From: Streptomyces sp. P3
GTDB lineage: Bacteria > Actinomycetota > Actinomycetes > Streptomycetales > Streptomycetaceae
Direction of reading: 5' to 3'
Length of the DNA: 64,000 nt
Assembly: GCA_016893485.2 (NCBI GenBank)
Contig: JAFEKX020000001.1
Span: forward strand, 5,084,001 to 5,148,000
Shown here: positions 11,572 to 20,570 of the stretch, piece after piece
How positions within the stretch are numbered: the stretch's first letter is position 1
Layout of the letters: every line of letters begins with the position of its first letter
Translations under genes and position numbers: made by a program
Notes under the pieces: generated by a model
Seen by the model: only the letters and a program-made list of their open reading frames with translations
Database searches by the model: none
Told to the model about the DNA's origin: nothing

Positions 11572-11739
11572 GACCTGACTAACGCCCGCGGCCCCGGACG
11601 TTGCGGACCCGGCCGCCGGCATCAACGGCTTTGCCCTGTGGGCCGCCTGCCTAGTACCGTAGGAGGCGATTGGTGACAGCGCGCTCGTCTGTGTCATCAT
11701 CTGCACGCACCACTCGCGCTCGCGCGGGTGGTTGATGCT

Positions 11740-11830
11740 GGAGGCGTCGCCTAGTCCGGTCTATGGCGCCGCACTGCTAATGCGGTTTGGGACGCAAATC
11801 CCATCGAGGGTTCAAATCCCTCCGCCTCCG
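11740..11830 (+). tRNA. tRNA-Ser (anticodon GCU)
   Basis: A 91-nt class II tRNA. Acceptor GGAGGCG pairs with CGCCTCC, followed by discriminator G. The anticodon arm is CCGCA-CUGCUAA-UGCGG, giving GCU. A long variable arm (ggacgcaaatccc region) and T arm GAGGGTTCAAATCCCTC are present. CCA is not encoded. Confidence 0.95.
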
Positions 11831-11840
11831 CACCACACTC

Positions 11841-11869
11841 GAAGCCCCGGTCCACGCGACCGGGGCTTC
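11841..11869 (+). terminator. Hairpin terminator after tRNA-Ser(GCU)
   Basis: gaagccccggtc and gaccggggcttc pair perfectly over 12 bp around a 5-nt loop. Confidence 0.85.
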
Positions 11870-12036
11870 GGTCGTAGTGGGGGTCGTCCTGGAGCCGCTC
11901 TGAGGCCGTTTTCGCAGCTCACAACGGGTATGGCTAACGGATTTCACATGGCGGCGGCAGTCATGTAATGTTCTTCCTGTCGCCGCGAGCGGGCCGGAAG
12001 GGCCGGGAGCGAGACGGAAAAAACAAGAGAAAACAC

Positions 12037-12109
12037 GCACTCGTAGCTTAACGGATAGAGCATCTGACTACGGATCAGAAGGTTGCAGGTTCGAATCCTG
12101 CCGAGTGCA
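12037..12109 (+). tRNA. tRNA-Arg (anticodon ACG)
   Basis: A 73-nt tRNA with acceptor GCACUCG/CGAGUGC and discriminator A. The anticodon arm is UCUGA-CUACGGA-UCAGA, giving ACG. The T arm is GCAGGTTCGAATCCTGC. It reads CGU/CGC arginine codons after A34 deamination; the deaminase tadA is encoded at 36145. Confidence 0.96.
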
Positions 12110-12116
12110 CATCGAC

Positions 12117-12146
12117 GAGAGGCCCCGGAGCGTTCCGGGGCCTCTC
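12117..12146 (+). terminator. Hairpin terminator after tRNA-Arg(ACG)
   Basis: gagaggccccgga pairs with tccggggcctctc over 13 bp around the loop gcgt. Confidence 0.88.
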
Positions 12147-12366
12147 GTGTGTGTCCCGGCCGTGTCCTGGTCGTGCCCCGGCGTCCGTTGTTTCGAAGGC
12201 GGGCGGCGGTTTTCGGGTGGTTCCGGGGCGGGTGCGGGAAGGGCCAGGTCAGGGGCGTGAGGGGTACGTCCGGGGTGGCATGGTGGTTCCCGAGTGCCCG
12301 ATCTGTGATGAACAAGCGATGTGGACGGCCTCAGCGAGTGGCGTGTCTAGGCCCATACTGGAGTCA

Positions 12367-12588
12367 ATGACAAAGCCAGCTGCACCGAAGCGCTATTTGC
12401 CCACCAGTCCCTTCAAGGCCCCGGCCGCGGCGGCACCCAAGCAGTTCGCCGTGGGCGACCAGGTCACACACGACATGTACGGCCTCGGCCGGGTCATCGG
12501 CATCGAGGACGGAATCGCGGTGCTCGTCGACTTCGGGTCGGTCCAGGAGCGCATCCTGAGTCCGTACGCCAAGATGAGCAAGCTGTAG
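12367..12588 (+). CDS. Small stand-alone Tudor/KOW-like domain protein
   Basis: A 73-residue protein starting MTKPAAPKRYLPTSPF. From residue 26 it reads VGDQVTHDMYGLGRVIGIED, then VLVDFGSVQERILSPYAKMSKL. This resembles the C-terminal Tudor-like tail of UvrD/PcrA helicases and the CarD N-terminal fold, which bind RNA polymerase; no helicase part is attached. The ATG lies six bases after GGAG. Function is unknown; an RNA-polymerase-binding role is an inference from fold resemblance only. Confidence 0.7.
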   Translation: MTKPAAPKRYLPTSPFKAPAAAAPKQFAVGDQVTHDMYGLGRVIGIEDGIAVLVDFGSVQERILSPYAKMSKL

Positions 12589-12696
12589 GACCGCCGTGCC
12601 CGGTCACGGCACACCAGGTCCCAGCGGCCTGAAACGAACGGGAGACCCTCTCATCGACCTGACCTCGTTGTTCTCCGCCCCGGAAGGCGTCCCGCC

Positions 12697-12834
12697 ATGC
12701 CAACGCGGGGATCGCCCCCTCCGGCGACGAACCCTTTCCAGGCCCCGGACTTCGGGGAGGACGAGACCCTGCTGCTCGACGACGGGCAAGTAGCCTTCTC
12801 GGACATGGACGAGGCGTATCGCAGGGCGGGCTAG
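12697..12834 (+). CDS. Possible small protein, unrecognised
   Basis: A 45-codon frame from ATG 12697 ends in an acidic tail (FGEDETLLLDDGQVAFSDMDEAYRRAG). The frame before it encodes DLTSLFSAPEGVP, which could be its N terminus if one base is missing near 12690. I cannot place it in a family. Confidence 0.3.
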   Translation: MPTRGSPPPATNPFQAPDFGEDETLLLDDGQVAFSDMDEAYRRAG

Positions 12835-12990
12835 TCACGGCGGGCCGGGCTTCCACGGCCACGGCGGGCCGGGTTCCCTGGTCATGACGGGCCGGGTTCC
12901 CTGGTTCATGACGAGCCGGTTTCCACGGTTCATCACGGGCCAAGTTCCCACGGCCACGGCAGACCAGGCCCCAGACCCCGGCGGGCCAGT
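12834..12990. repeat. Degenerate 26-30 bp repeats
   Basis: The phrase cacggcgggccgggttccc recurs about five times with drift (cacggcgggccgggcttcca, catgacgggccgggttccct, catgacgagccggtttccac, catcacgggccaagttccca). No gene is visible between 12835 and the GtrA stop at 13213. Confidence 0.7.
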
Positions 12991-13212
12991 CCTCCACGCC
13001 CGGGCCCGACGAAGCCCCGCCAGTCAAGGCTGCGGCCTGCGCCGGTGACGGCCGATTTCCACCACTTTTTCCTACTTTCCGCCGCGTCCCGTCCCGCGTA
13101 CTCCAGCGGGACCGATCGGACGCCGGCGGCACTTTGGCGATCCTGCGCGGGCCGAGTCGGGGCGCGGAACTCGGCGACCGGGGTGCGCCGCGCTGTGCAG
13201 TTGCCTGGCCGA

Positions 13213-13812
13213 TCACCGTCGAGCGCACACCGCCCGCTGGATCCGGTGCTTCGTCGAGCGGGGCCTTACGCCGCCGCGCTGAACGCGGGGACACGGGGAC
13301 ACGGGGGTCGGCAGTGCCGGGAGCTTGATCGCCGTGGTGGGTACGGCTCTGTCGGTGAAGACGAACAGGCGGAGTACCAGGAAGCGGCCGATGCCGGCGA
13401 GGGCGGAGGCGGTGAGGTAGACGGTCTGTTCGGTGAGCATGTCCGGGGAGGACTGGACGGCGTGGAGGACGAGTATCGCCGCGGACGTGGCCGCGTAGGC
13501 CGCCGTGGCGGAACCCGCCGACTGCCAGTGCTCGCGCCAGCCGGGCCGGCGTCCGGTGCCGAAGGTGAACAGGGCGTGCAGTTCGGTGCAGAGGACGGTC
13601 GAGGCGATCGTGATGAGGGCGTTCGCCACCACCCATGGCATCAGCGCGGCCAGTAGGGGTACCGCCGCGCTGGACAGGACCCCGACACCGCCGCCGCACA
13701 CCACGAACCTGACGAACGACGCCAACGCACCAGGCGGGGCCGTCTCCTTGGGCTTCTCCCCGGTCGTCCCCGTGGCCGCCATTCCCGGCTTCGGCGAGAG
13801 CAGCGACTTCAT
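13213..13812 (-). CDS. GtrA-like four-helix membrane protein
   Basis: About 199 residues. Core: FVRFVVCGGGVGVLSSA (helix 1), ALITIASTVLCTELHALFTF, two further helices, and the typical end ASALAGIGRFLVLRLFVFTD. GtrA proteins are proposed to flip or present polyprenyl-linked sugars for cell-surface glycosylation. ATG 13812 follows GGAGGG seven bases upstream, so the longer 13875 start is rejected. A second GtrA domain is fused to the glycosyltransferase at 20571. No partner gene is adjacent. Confidence 0.75.
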   Translation of the reverse strand: MKSLLSPKPGMAATGTTGEKPKETAPPGALASFVRFVVCGGGVGVLSSAAVPLLAALMPWVVANALITIASTVLCTELHALFTFGTGRRPGWREHWQSAGSATAAYAATSAAILVLHAVQSSPDMLTEQTVYLTASALAGIGRFLVLRLFVFTDRAVPTTAIKLPALPTPVSPCPRVQRGGVRPRSTKHRIQRAVCARR

Positions 13813-13985
13813 GGGGTGTCCCTCCGTACGGCGGCCGACCGGCCTGTGCCGACCCTCTTGACCGGCTGAGGTCAACGATGCCGTCGTACGGTTCCGCGCA
13901 CGATGAAGCGGTCTCCCGAACCCTTGGTGGAGCGGGCTGTACCAACGGGGTCGGGTTTACCCCCATGTGGATGAGAAGGGCTCGC

Positions 13986-14470
13986 TCACAACTCCTTGTC
14001 CCTGGCGCGGAGTTCCTCGATGTAGTCGTGCGTCAGCGCCGACGCGCGGGTGAACCAGTCGGACAGTACGGCGATCTCGTCGGGGAGTAGTCGGCGAAGA
14101 GGGCGTCGAGGCGGTCGTAGTAGGGGCCGTAGAGGGTGGTGAGACGGGCCACCGCGGCCGGTACCGAGGCCACGCGGACGCGGCGGCGGTCGGTCGGGTC
14201 GGGGACGCGGGTGATGAAACCGGCGCGCTCGAGGCGGTTGAGGATGCCGGTCACCGCGCCCGTCGTGACGTGGGCGTGTTCGGCGAGGTCGCCCGCGGTG
14301 AGGAGGTTCTCGCCGGCCTTCAGGACGCAGCCGAAGCAGAGCAGATCGGTGATGTTCAGGCCCAGCCGCTCGGCCATTTCGTGCTGGCCGAGCTGGGCGT
14401 CGGCGATGAGGGAGTCCATCGCGTCCAGCGCCTGGGCCGGGGTGGCGGCGGGGCGTGGCTTGGCTTGCAT
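13986..14470 (-). CDS. MarR-family transcriptional regulator
   Basis: About 161 residues. The winged helix is visible from AEHAHVTTGAVTGILNRLER through GFITRVPDPTDRRRVRV, with the DRR wing motif. The helical C terminus is in another frame: one C restored in the run near 14088 converts SPTRSPY to SPDEIAVLSDWFTRAS and moves the stop to 13986. Divergent from the small membrane protein at 14610 across an AT-rich, operator-like gap. Confidence 0.8.
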
Positions 14471-14480
14471 CGTTATTGCC

Positions 14481-14507
14481 TTAGCTCGTGAGAGATTTAT
14501 GCTCTAA
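14481..14507. promoter_or_regulatory. AT-rich imperfect dyad between divergent marR and membrane gene
   Basis: TTAGCTCGTGAG (14481) to TATGCTCTAA (ending 14507) forms an imperfect dyad with TTAG/CTAA ends. It starts 11 bp upstream of the MarR start codon. Its A/T content stands out. MarR autoregulation here is an inference. Confidence 0.4.
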
Positions 14508-14609
14508 ACTTCTTAGGTGGTGAGGTAAATGTGGGCGGGCCCCCGTGGGTGGGTCTGAGGTGTCTGTGGGGTCTGTGGGGTCCGTTCGGGGTTTCAGGGA
14601 GGTCGACTT

Positions 14610-14990
14610 ATGAGCGCACATCAGTATGACGAGGGGCATACGGTCGCGGGCTGGACCGGATGCGGCATCGCGACCGTCGGGACGGTCGTCGCCGGGGTCG
14701 GCGTGTGCGCGGTGTCGGCCCTGTTGATCGGGGCGGGGCTCGGGATCGTGGCGGTGAGCGTCCTGGTGACGTGGGCGCTCCACCTCACCGGGTGGGGAAG
14801 CCGCCGGGGCGGCGGGACCGGGAGCAGTGGGGATGCGGGTACGGGACCCGTCGGCGCGGGCGGGGCACGACGGGTGTGTGGGGTGCCGGCTGGCGGGGGG
14901 CGTGGCCGTGGGCGCGGGCGCGGACGGGTGGCCGAGGGGCGCGCGGTCGTGGCCCGGGAGTCCGTCCCGGTCGGTGAAACCGCAGGCTGA
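14610..14990 (+). CDS. HGxxPAAW-like two-helix membrane protein
   Basis: Starts MSAHQYDEGHTVAGWTG after GGGAGGT (14596-14602). The HTVAGWTG block and two hydrophobic helices (about residues 20-60) resemble the HGxxPAAW family of small Streptomyces membrane proteins. The cytoplasmic tail is scrambled. Three separate one-base losses in G runs, near 14798, 14825 and 14898, restore GKPPGRRDREQWG, then RDPSARAGHDGCVGCRLAG, then the final Arg-rich tail. They return to the starting frame, so the ORF looks intact although its middle is not. Function unknown. Confidence 0.6.
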   Translation: MSAHQYDEGHTVAGWTGCGIATVGTVVAGVGVCAVSALLIGAGLGIVAVSVLVTWALHLTGWGSRRGGGTGSSGDAGTGPVGAGGARRVCGVPAGGGRGRGRGRGRVAEGRAVVARESVPVGETAG

Positions 14991-15026
14991 GGGCGTTGTC
15001 AGTGGTGCCGTCTAATCTCGTGAGGG

Positions 15027-15911
15027 ATGGCACAGACATGGAAGTGCTCGGGGTTGCGGTGGGCGGCGGATGGTCCCGAGTTGAAGTGGGACGGCGGGCG
15101 CGGGAGCCCGTTGCCCCGGGGGAAGCGGGTGGCCTTCGCGGTCGCGGAAGGGGGCGGGCGGACATGTGTGGGGGCGCGGGGGCATGCCTGTCCGGTGCGG
15201 GCGGCGGTGCCGGAGCGGAGTACGGGGGCGCGGTGCGAGGTGCGCGCGGCTGGACCGGGCGCACTCGGTGGCCGCCGACACCATCGCGGACGACCCGCGG
15301 CCGTACCACGTATATCTGGCCTGGTTCGGCCCCGGCCTGCTGAAGGTCGGCATCACAGCCGAAGAGCGGGGTTCCGCGCGGCTTCTTGAACAGGGCGCGG
15401 TCTGCTTCAGCTGGCTTGGCCTGGGCCCGCTGATGGCGGCCCGCCGCTCGGAGGAACTCCTGCGCGCCGCACTGCGGGTACCGGACCGGATCCCCTACGC
15501 CGAGAAGCGCGCCGTGCGTTCCGCGTTGCCGGGGTCGGCGGCGGAGCGGGCGGCCGAGATCGCCGGCCTGCACGGCCGCGCGGTCGCGTTGCGCGAATGG
15601 CCGGAGTCGCTGCGCCGCGAGCCGTATCGCCCTGTGGACCACGTCGAGGTGTTCGGCCTCGCGGGACTCCCGGCCGCGGTGGGTGAGGTGAGCGGGCTCG
15701 TCGCGGGCGGGGTGGTGAGCGGGGGGGTGGTGGCCGCCGCCGGGCCGGATCTTCACCTTGCCACCGAGCGGGGGTGATCGTGCTGGACAGTCGGCTGATG
15801 ACGGGGTGGGAGCTGATCCCGGCGGGTTCCTCCGGGGGTGACATGGGGATTCACTGTGCCGGTGCGGGAGTTCAGGCGGGGGTGGCGGGGGTGCAGGAGG
15901 GGTTGTTCTGA
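15027..15911 (+). CDS. DUF2797 family protein
   Basis: About 295 residues. The N terminus MAQTWKCSGLRW is followed by a cysteine-containing segment (GHACPV, GARCE...CARLDRAHS). The core HVYLAWFGPGLLKVGITAEE and the stretch EQGAVCFSWLGLGPLMAARR are typical of DUF2797. The VYLAWFG...LKVGITAEE part recalls a GIY-YIG-like fold. Two repairs are needed: about two bases near 15237 (joining GARCE to CARLDRAHS) and one G near 15771 (joining LATERG to VIVLDSRLMTGWEL). The restored stop is at 15909-15911. Biochemical role unknown. Confidence 0.72.
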
Positions 15912-15913
15912 GG

Positions 15914-16400
15914 GTGGGGGCGGGGGTGCGGGTGGGTGGAGCAGGGGTGCGGGTGAGGCAGGGGGTGCGGGTGAGCAAGGGTGCGGGCGGAGCAGGGGTG
16001 CGGGTGTGGGCGGGGGTGCGGGTGTTGGCGGGAGTTGGGGTGGACGAGGGGGTGCGGGCGGAGCGTGGAGTTGGGGCTGATCGGGGCGTCGGGGCTGCCG
16101 AAGTTGGCGTGGCCGTCACGCAGAGTCACCTGCGCCCGCGCCCGCGATGCGCTCACTCGCCCCGCGCTGCACTCGCCCGCGCTGCACTCGCCCTGCCCTG
16201 CCCTGCGCTGCACCTGCCCTGCTCTGCACCCGCCCAGCGGTGTACCCGAGCCGCTGCACCTGCCCCGCCGTGCACCTGCCCTGCGCCGTCCCGCGCTGCA
16301 CCCGCCCCGCGCCGCATCTGCCCCGCGCCGCCCCGCTCTGCACCGAGCCGCCCTGCTCCACCCCACCCCCCACAAGGGTCAAGACTTGGATCCCCACGGA
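15914..16400. repeat. Strand-asymmetric low-complexity block (G-rich then C-rich)
   Basis: From 15914 to about 16080 the + strand repeats gggtgcgggt and gagcagggg. From about 16140 to 16370 it repeats ctgcacctgccccgc. The two halves are loosely complementary. I see no gene here. The next start is at 16456. Confidence 0.7.
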
Positions 16401-16455
16401 TCCCTTTCGGTAAGCCGGTGGACTTGGCTCGGGGTTGGGACTGATCGTGGGTGAC

Positions 16456-17036
16456 ATGAGCGATCACGGCAATGCACCTGTCCCGGCACCCATACCCACC
16501 CCCGTCTCCGCCCACCAACCCCCTTACTACGCCGTCGTCTTCACCTCCCTCCGCACCGAGGGCGACAACGGATACGGAGAGACGGCCGACCGGATGGGTG
16601 AGCTGGTGAAGGAGATTCCCGGGTTCCTCGGGAGGACTCGGCCCGGGTGCCGGGTGGGCTGGGGATCACCGTCGCCTACTTCCGGGACCTCGCCGGGATC
16701 GAGGCGTGGCGGGCGCACGCGGAGCATCGGGCGGCGAAGGAGCATGGGCGGGAGCACTGGTACCAGCGGTACTCGCTGCATATCGCCAAGGTCGAGTACA
16801 GCCGGGGATTCGAGCGGGGCGCAGAATCAGAAGCCCGAGCCGAAGCCGCGGCGGAAACGGGAACCCGAGTCGAAGCCGCAGCCGTAACCGGCACCCGCGT
16901 AGAAGCCGCGGCGGAAACGGGAACCCGAGTCGAAGCCGCAGCCGTAACCGGCACCCGCGTAGAAGCCGCGGCGGAAACAGGAACCCGCGGCGAACCCGCA
17001 GCCGTAACCGGCACCCCGTCGAAGCCGCAGCCGTAA
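16456..17036 (+). CDS. Antibiotic-biosynthesis-monooxygenase-like (ABM) protein with a repeat tail
   Basis: The ABM-type ferredoxin-like domain is at about residues 25-125: YYAVVFTSLRTEGDNGYGET, then GFLGEDSARVPGGLGITVAYF, then WRAHAEHRAAKEHGR...WYQRYSLHIAKVEY. One G must be restored near 16631. ABM proteins include small monooxygenases and haem-degrading enzymes; the exact reaction is unknown. After residue 125 comes a 65-residue tail of EAAAETGTRV / EAAAVTGTRV repeats encoded by a 60-bp tandem repeat. ATG 16456 is preferred over the in-frame TTG at 16435. Confidence 0.7.
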
Positions 17037-17090
17037 CCGGCACCCGCGGCGAAGCCGCAACCGGCACCCCGTCGAAGCCGCAGCGGAAAC
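16843..17090 (+). repeat. 60-bp tandem repeat in the 3' end of the ABM gene and beyond
   Basis: 16861-16920 and 16921-16980 differ at one base near their ends. A third, degenerating copy follows, and shortened pieces (caccccgtcgaagccgca) continue past the stop codon at 17036 into the leader of the amidohydrolase gene. Confidence 0.9.
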
Positions 17091-17102
17091 AGGAGCACAG
17101 GT

Positions 17103-17979
17103 ATGACCGAAGCCGTCGAAGTGAACCGGTTCTGGGGGCGGTTGGGTCTGCCCGGGCTGGTCGACGTGCACACCCACTTCATGCCCGAGCAGGTGTTGCG
17201 GAAGGTGTGGGCGTACTTCGACGCTCTCGGGGAGGCGACCGGTGGAGCCCTGGAGTGGCCGATCACCTACCGGGACGCCGAGGTCGAACGGGTCGCGCGG
17301 ATAAGGGAGTTCGGAGTACGCGCTTTCACCGCCATGCTCTACCCGCACAAACCCGGTATGGCCCAGTGGCTGAACGGCTGGGCCGTGGACTTCGCCGCAC
17401 GGACGCCCGACTGTCTGCACACCTCGACTCTCTTTCCGGAGCCGGGAGTTGAGGGGTATGTCCGGCAGGCACTCGACGACGGGGCGCGGGTGTTCAAGGC
17501 GCATGTGCAGGTGGGGGCGTACGACCCGGCCGATGAACTGCTGGACCCCGCTTGGGGTTGCTCGCCGAGAGCGGGACGCCTGTCGTGATCCACTGCGGGT
17601 CGGGACCCGCGCCCGGCAAGCACACCGGGCCCGAGCCGATCGCCCGGGTGCTGGCCCGGCACCCCGGCTGCGGCTGGTGTTCGCGCACATGGGGATGCCG
17701 GAGTACGAGGACTTCCTGGACCTGGCCGAGCGGTACGGCGAGGTCCGGCTGGACACGACGATGACGTTCACGGACTTCAGTGAGCGCCTCGCGCCCTTCC
17801 CGCCCCGCGCACTCCCCCGACTTGCCGCGCTCGGCGACCGGGTCCTGCTGGGGACCGACTTCCCGAACATCCCCTATCCCTACCTGCACCAACTGCACGC
17901 CCTGGAGCGGCTGGACCTCGGTGACGACTGGCTGCGCGCGGTCTGCCACGACAACGCGGCGCGGCTGTTCGGACTGTGA
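17103..17979 (+). CDS. Amidohydrolase (metal-dependent TIM-barrel hydrolase)
   Basis: Amidohydrolase_2-type enzyme of about 292 residues. The metal-binding HxH is in VDVHTHF near residue 22, followed by PVVIHCGSG, LVFAHMGMPEYEDF and GTDFPNIPYPY, which supply the further His and Asp ligands. Two shifts are present: one G restored near 17553 (DPAWG to LLAESGTPVV) and one C near 17671 (ARHP to RLRLVFAH). Substrate unknown; family members include decarboxylases and lactonases. It starts 66 bp after the ABM gene, which may share its transcript. Confidence 0.8.
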
Positions 17980-18198
17980 GGGGCACCTGGGAGACCGGCC
18001 GGTACGGGTGATGCGTGGAGATGGTGGAGATGCGGGGAGACGGAGGCCGGTGAGGGCAGGGTGCACGGGTCCGTGACCGTTGGATGAGGGCTGGGCAAGC
18101 GGTTCCAAGGCGTTCCCTGAGTGGTGGCTGTGCGTTTCTCAGGAAAATCACAGACTCCGGAAAGCGTGTTCTTAGGGGGCCCCGACAAGGTGTCCACT

Positions 18199-19023
18199 AT
18201 GACCACGACCTCGCCCCAGGGGCGCACCGAACTGCTGAGGCCGGACGGGAGCCCCGTCCGAGTGCTTGTGGTGGACGACGAGCTGTCGATCACCGAGCTG
18301 CTGTCCATGGCCCTTCGTTATGAGGGGTGGCAGATCCGCAGTGCGGGTGACGGGACCGGCGCGATCCAGACCGCGCGCGAGTTCCGGCCCGACGCCATCG
18401 TGCTGGACATGATGCTGCCCGACATGGACGGCCTCACCGTCCTCGGCCGGCTCCGCCGCGAGCTGCCGGATGTGCCCGTGCTGTTCCTGACGGCGAAGGA
18501 CGCCGTGGAGGACCGTATCGCCGGGCTCACCGCCGGCGGTGACGACTACGTCACCAAGCCCTTCAGTCTCGAAGAGGTCGTGGCCCGGCTGCGCGGGCTG
18601 ATCCGCCGCTCCGGTGCGGCCGACCGGCGGTCGGACTCCGTGCTGGTCGTGGGTGACCTCACCCTCGACGAGGACAGCCACGAGGTGTCGCGGGCCGGCG
18701 AGGGCATCCACCTCACGGCGACCGAGTTCGAGCTGTTGCGCTTCCTGATGCGTAATCCCCGGCGGGTCCTGAGCAAGGCGCAGATCCTCGACCGTGTGTG
18801 GTCGTACGACTTCGGTGGGCAGGCCAATGTGGTCGAGCTCTATATCTCGTATCTGCGGCGCAAGATCGACGCCGGCCGTGAGCCGATGATCCACACCCGG
18901 CGTGGGGCCGGTTACCTGATCAAGCCCGCCGCGTCGCGAGCGGGCGACGACGGCCGCGTGCGCAGAAGAAACGAGCGGGCAAGCCGCGCACCCTGCGGAC
19001 ACGGCTCGTCGTCGCGTCCGTGA
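18199..19023 (+). CDS. OmpR-family response regulator
   Basis: Receiver domain at residues 20-135 with VLVVDDE, phosphoacceptor Asp in IVLDMMLPDMDG near residue 69, and the TKPF lysine near 119. A winged-helix DNA-binding domain at 150-250 contains HLTATEFELLRFLMRN and VVELYISYLRRKID. ATG 18199 is preceded by AAGG. The conserved part ends at GAGYLIKPA (about 18930). The remaining 30 in-frame codons overlap the kinase N terminus in another frame and look non-native, so the true stop may be nearer 18940. First gene of a unit with the kinase, glycosyltransferase and mannosyltransferase. Confidence 0.88.
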   Translation: MTTTSPQGRTELLRPDGSPVRVLVVDDELSITELLSMALRYEGWQIRSAGDGTGAIQTAREFRPDAIVLDMMLPDMDGLTVLGRLRRELPDVPVLFLTAKDAVEDRIAGLTAGGDDYVTKPFSLEEVVARLRGLIRRSGAADRRSDSVLVVGDLTLDEDSHEVSRAGEGIHLTATEFELLRFLMRNPRRVLSKAQILDRVWSYDFGGQANVVELYISYLRRKIDAGREPMIHTRRGAGYLIKPAASRAGDDGRVRRRNERASRAPCGHGSSSRP

Positions 19024-20556
19024 CGTTGATCGCGGTGGTGTGCGCGGTGATCGGCACCGTGACGACGCTGGCCCTGCGATCGCATCTGTACGGCCAGTTG
19101 GACGGCCAGCTGAACGAGTCGGCCTCACGTGCGTCCGGTTCGTTCGGCCCGCCCGGCTCCCACCAGCCCAAGGGCGGCCTCGGTGCGCCGGACGGGAAGG
19201 CGCAGGCCCGCTCGCCTCGCTGTCGGACTTCGTCACCAAGGGCCCGCAGCCCCAGGGCACGATCATCGCCAAGGTCCAGAACGGCTCCATCACCGACGCC
19301 CGTCGCGGCGTGAAGCAGACGAGCGACCTTCAGATGACCCCGAAGACGCTCAGCACCGCCCAGCTCGCCGCGCTCGGCTCCGTCCCCCAGGACGGCAAGC
19401 AGCACACCGTGGACATCCCGGGTGTGGGTGACTTCCGCGTCGAGTACAAGAGCGGGGACAACGGCAACTACTACGTCGCCGTCCCGACCTCCGTGGTCGA
19501 CAACACCATCAACACCCTCATCCTCGTCGAACTCAGCGTCACCGCCGCCGGCCTGGTCGCCGCCGGCATCGCGGGTTACGTCCTCGTCGGCGTGGCGACC
19601 CGCCCCCTGCGCCGGGTCGCCGCCACCGCCACCCGGGTCTCCGAACTCCCGCTCCACACCGGCGAGGTCACCCTCAACGAACGTGTCCCCGGGTCCGAGA
19701 CCGACCCGCACACCGAGGTCGGCCAGGTCGGCGCCGCGCTCAACCGCATGCTCGACCACGTCCACGGCGCCCTGCACGCCCGCCAGCAGAGCGAGATGCG
19801 GGTACGGCAGTTCGTCGCCGACGCCAGCCATGAGCTGCGGACACCCCTTGCGTCGATCCGCGGATACGCCGAGCTGACCCGGCGCGGCCGGGAGCAGACC
19901 GGCCCGGACACCAAGCACGCGCTCGGCCGGATCGAGTCCGAAGCGGGCCGTATGACCCTCCTCGTAGAAGACCTGCTGCTCCTCGCGCGGCTGGACGCGG
20001 GCAGACCGCTGCAGTTCGACCAGACCGACCTCATCCCGCTCGTCGTGGACACCGTCAGCGACTCGCGCGCGGCCGGCATGGACCACAACTGGCGGCTCGA
20101 CCTGCCCGACGAACCGGCCCTCGTGTCCGCGGACGCGGCCAGGGTCCAGCAGGTCCTGATCAACCTGCTGGGCAACGCCCGCAAGCACACCCCGCCCGGT
20201 ACGACGATCACCGCCCGTGTGCAGCGGCGCGGGCCGTGGATGTGCGTGGACGTCGAGGACAACGGCCAGGGCATCCCGCCCGATCTGCTGCCGCATGTCT
20301 TCGAGCGGTTCGCGCGCGGCGACTCGGCGCGCTCCCGCTCCACGGGATCGACCGGGCTTGGTCTCGCCATCGTGCAGGCGGTCGCGACCGCACACGGCGG
20401 CGCCGTCACCGTGGACAGTGTTCCCGGACGCACGATGTTCACCGTGCATCTGCCCGCGCTTGCACCGGCCGTGCCCGTACCCGCCCCGAAACGAATTGGC
20501 AATCGCACTCACAGGCACAGCACAGTGCCACCACATGGGTGCAACAGGGCGCTTGA
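19020..20556 (+). CDS. Two-component sensor histidine kinase
   Basis: Transmembrane kinase partner of the upstream regulator. TM1 is LIAVVCAVIGTVTTLAL; an extracytoplasmic domain follows; TM2 is LVELSVTAAGLVAAGIAGYV. HAMP then H-box FVADASHELRTPLASIRG, N-box QVLINLLGNARKHTP, and G boxes DNGQGIP and GSTGLGLAIV. GTG 19020 overlaps the regulator's TGA. The same frame upstream encodes KPRTLRTRLVVAS, a likely native N terminus lacking a start codon, so a frame error near 18950 is probable. One C is missing near 19210 (AQA-PLASLSDF). One C near 20487 restores the end NWQSHSQAQHSATTWVQQGA. Confidence 0.87.
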
Positions 20557-20570
20557 GCAGAGTCGGTTCC

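Noticed and set aside
11944..12315. Minus-strand ORF across tRNA-Arg
   Set aside because: It overlaps the tRNA and its terminator and shows no family match.
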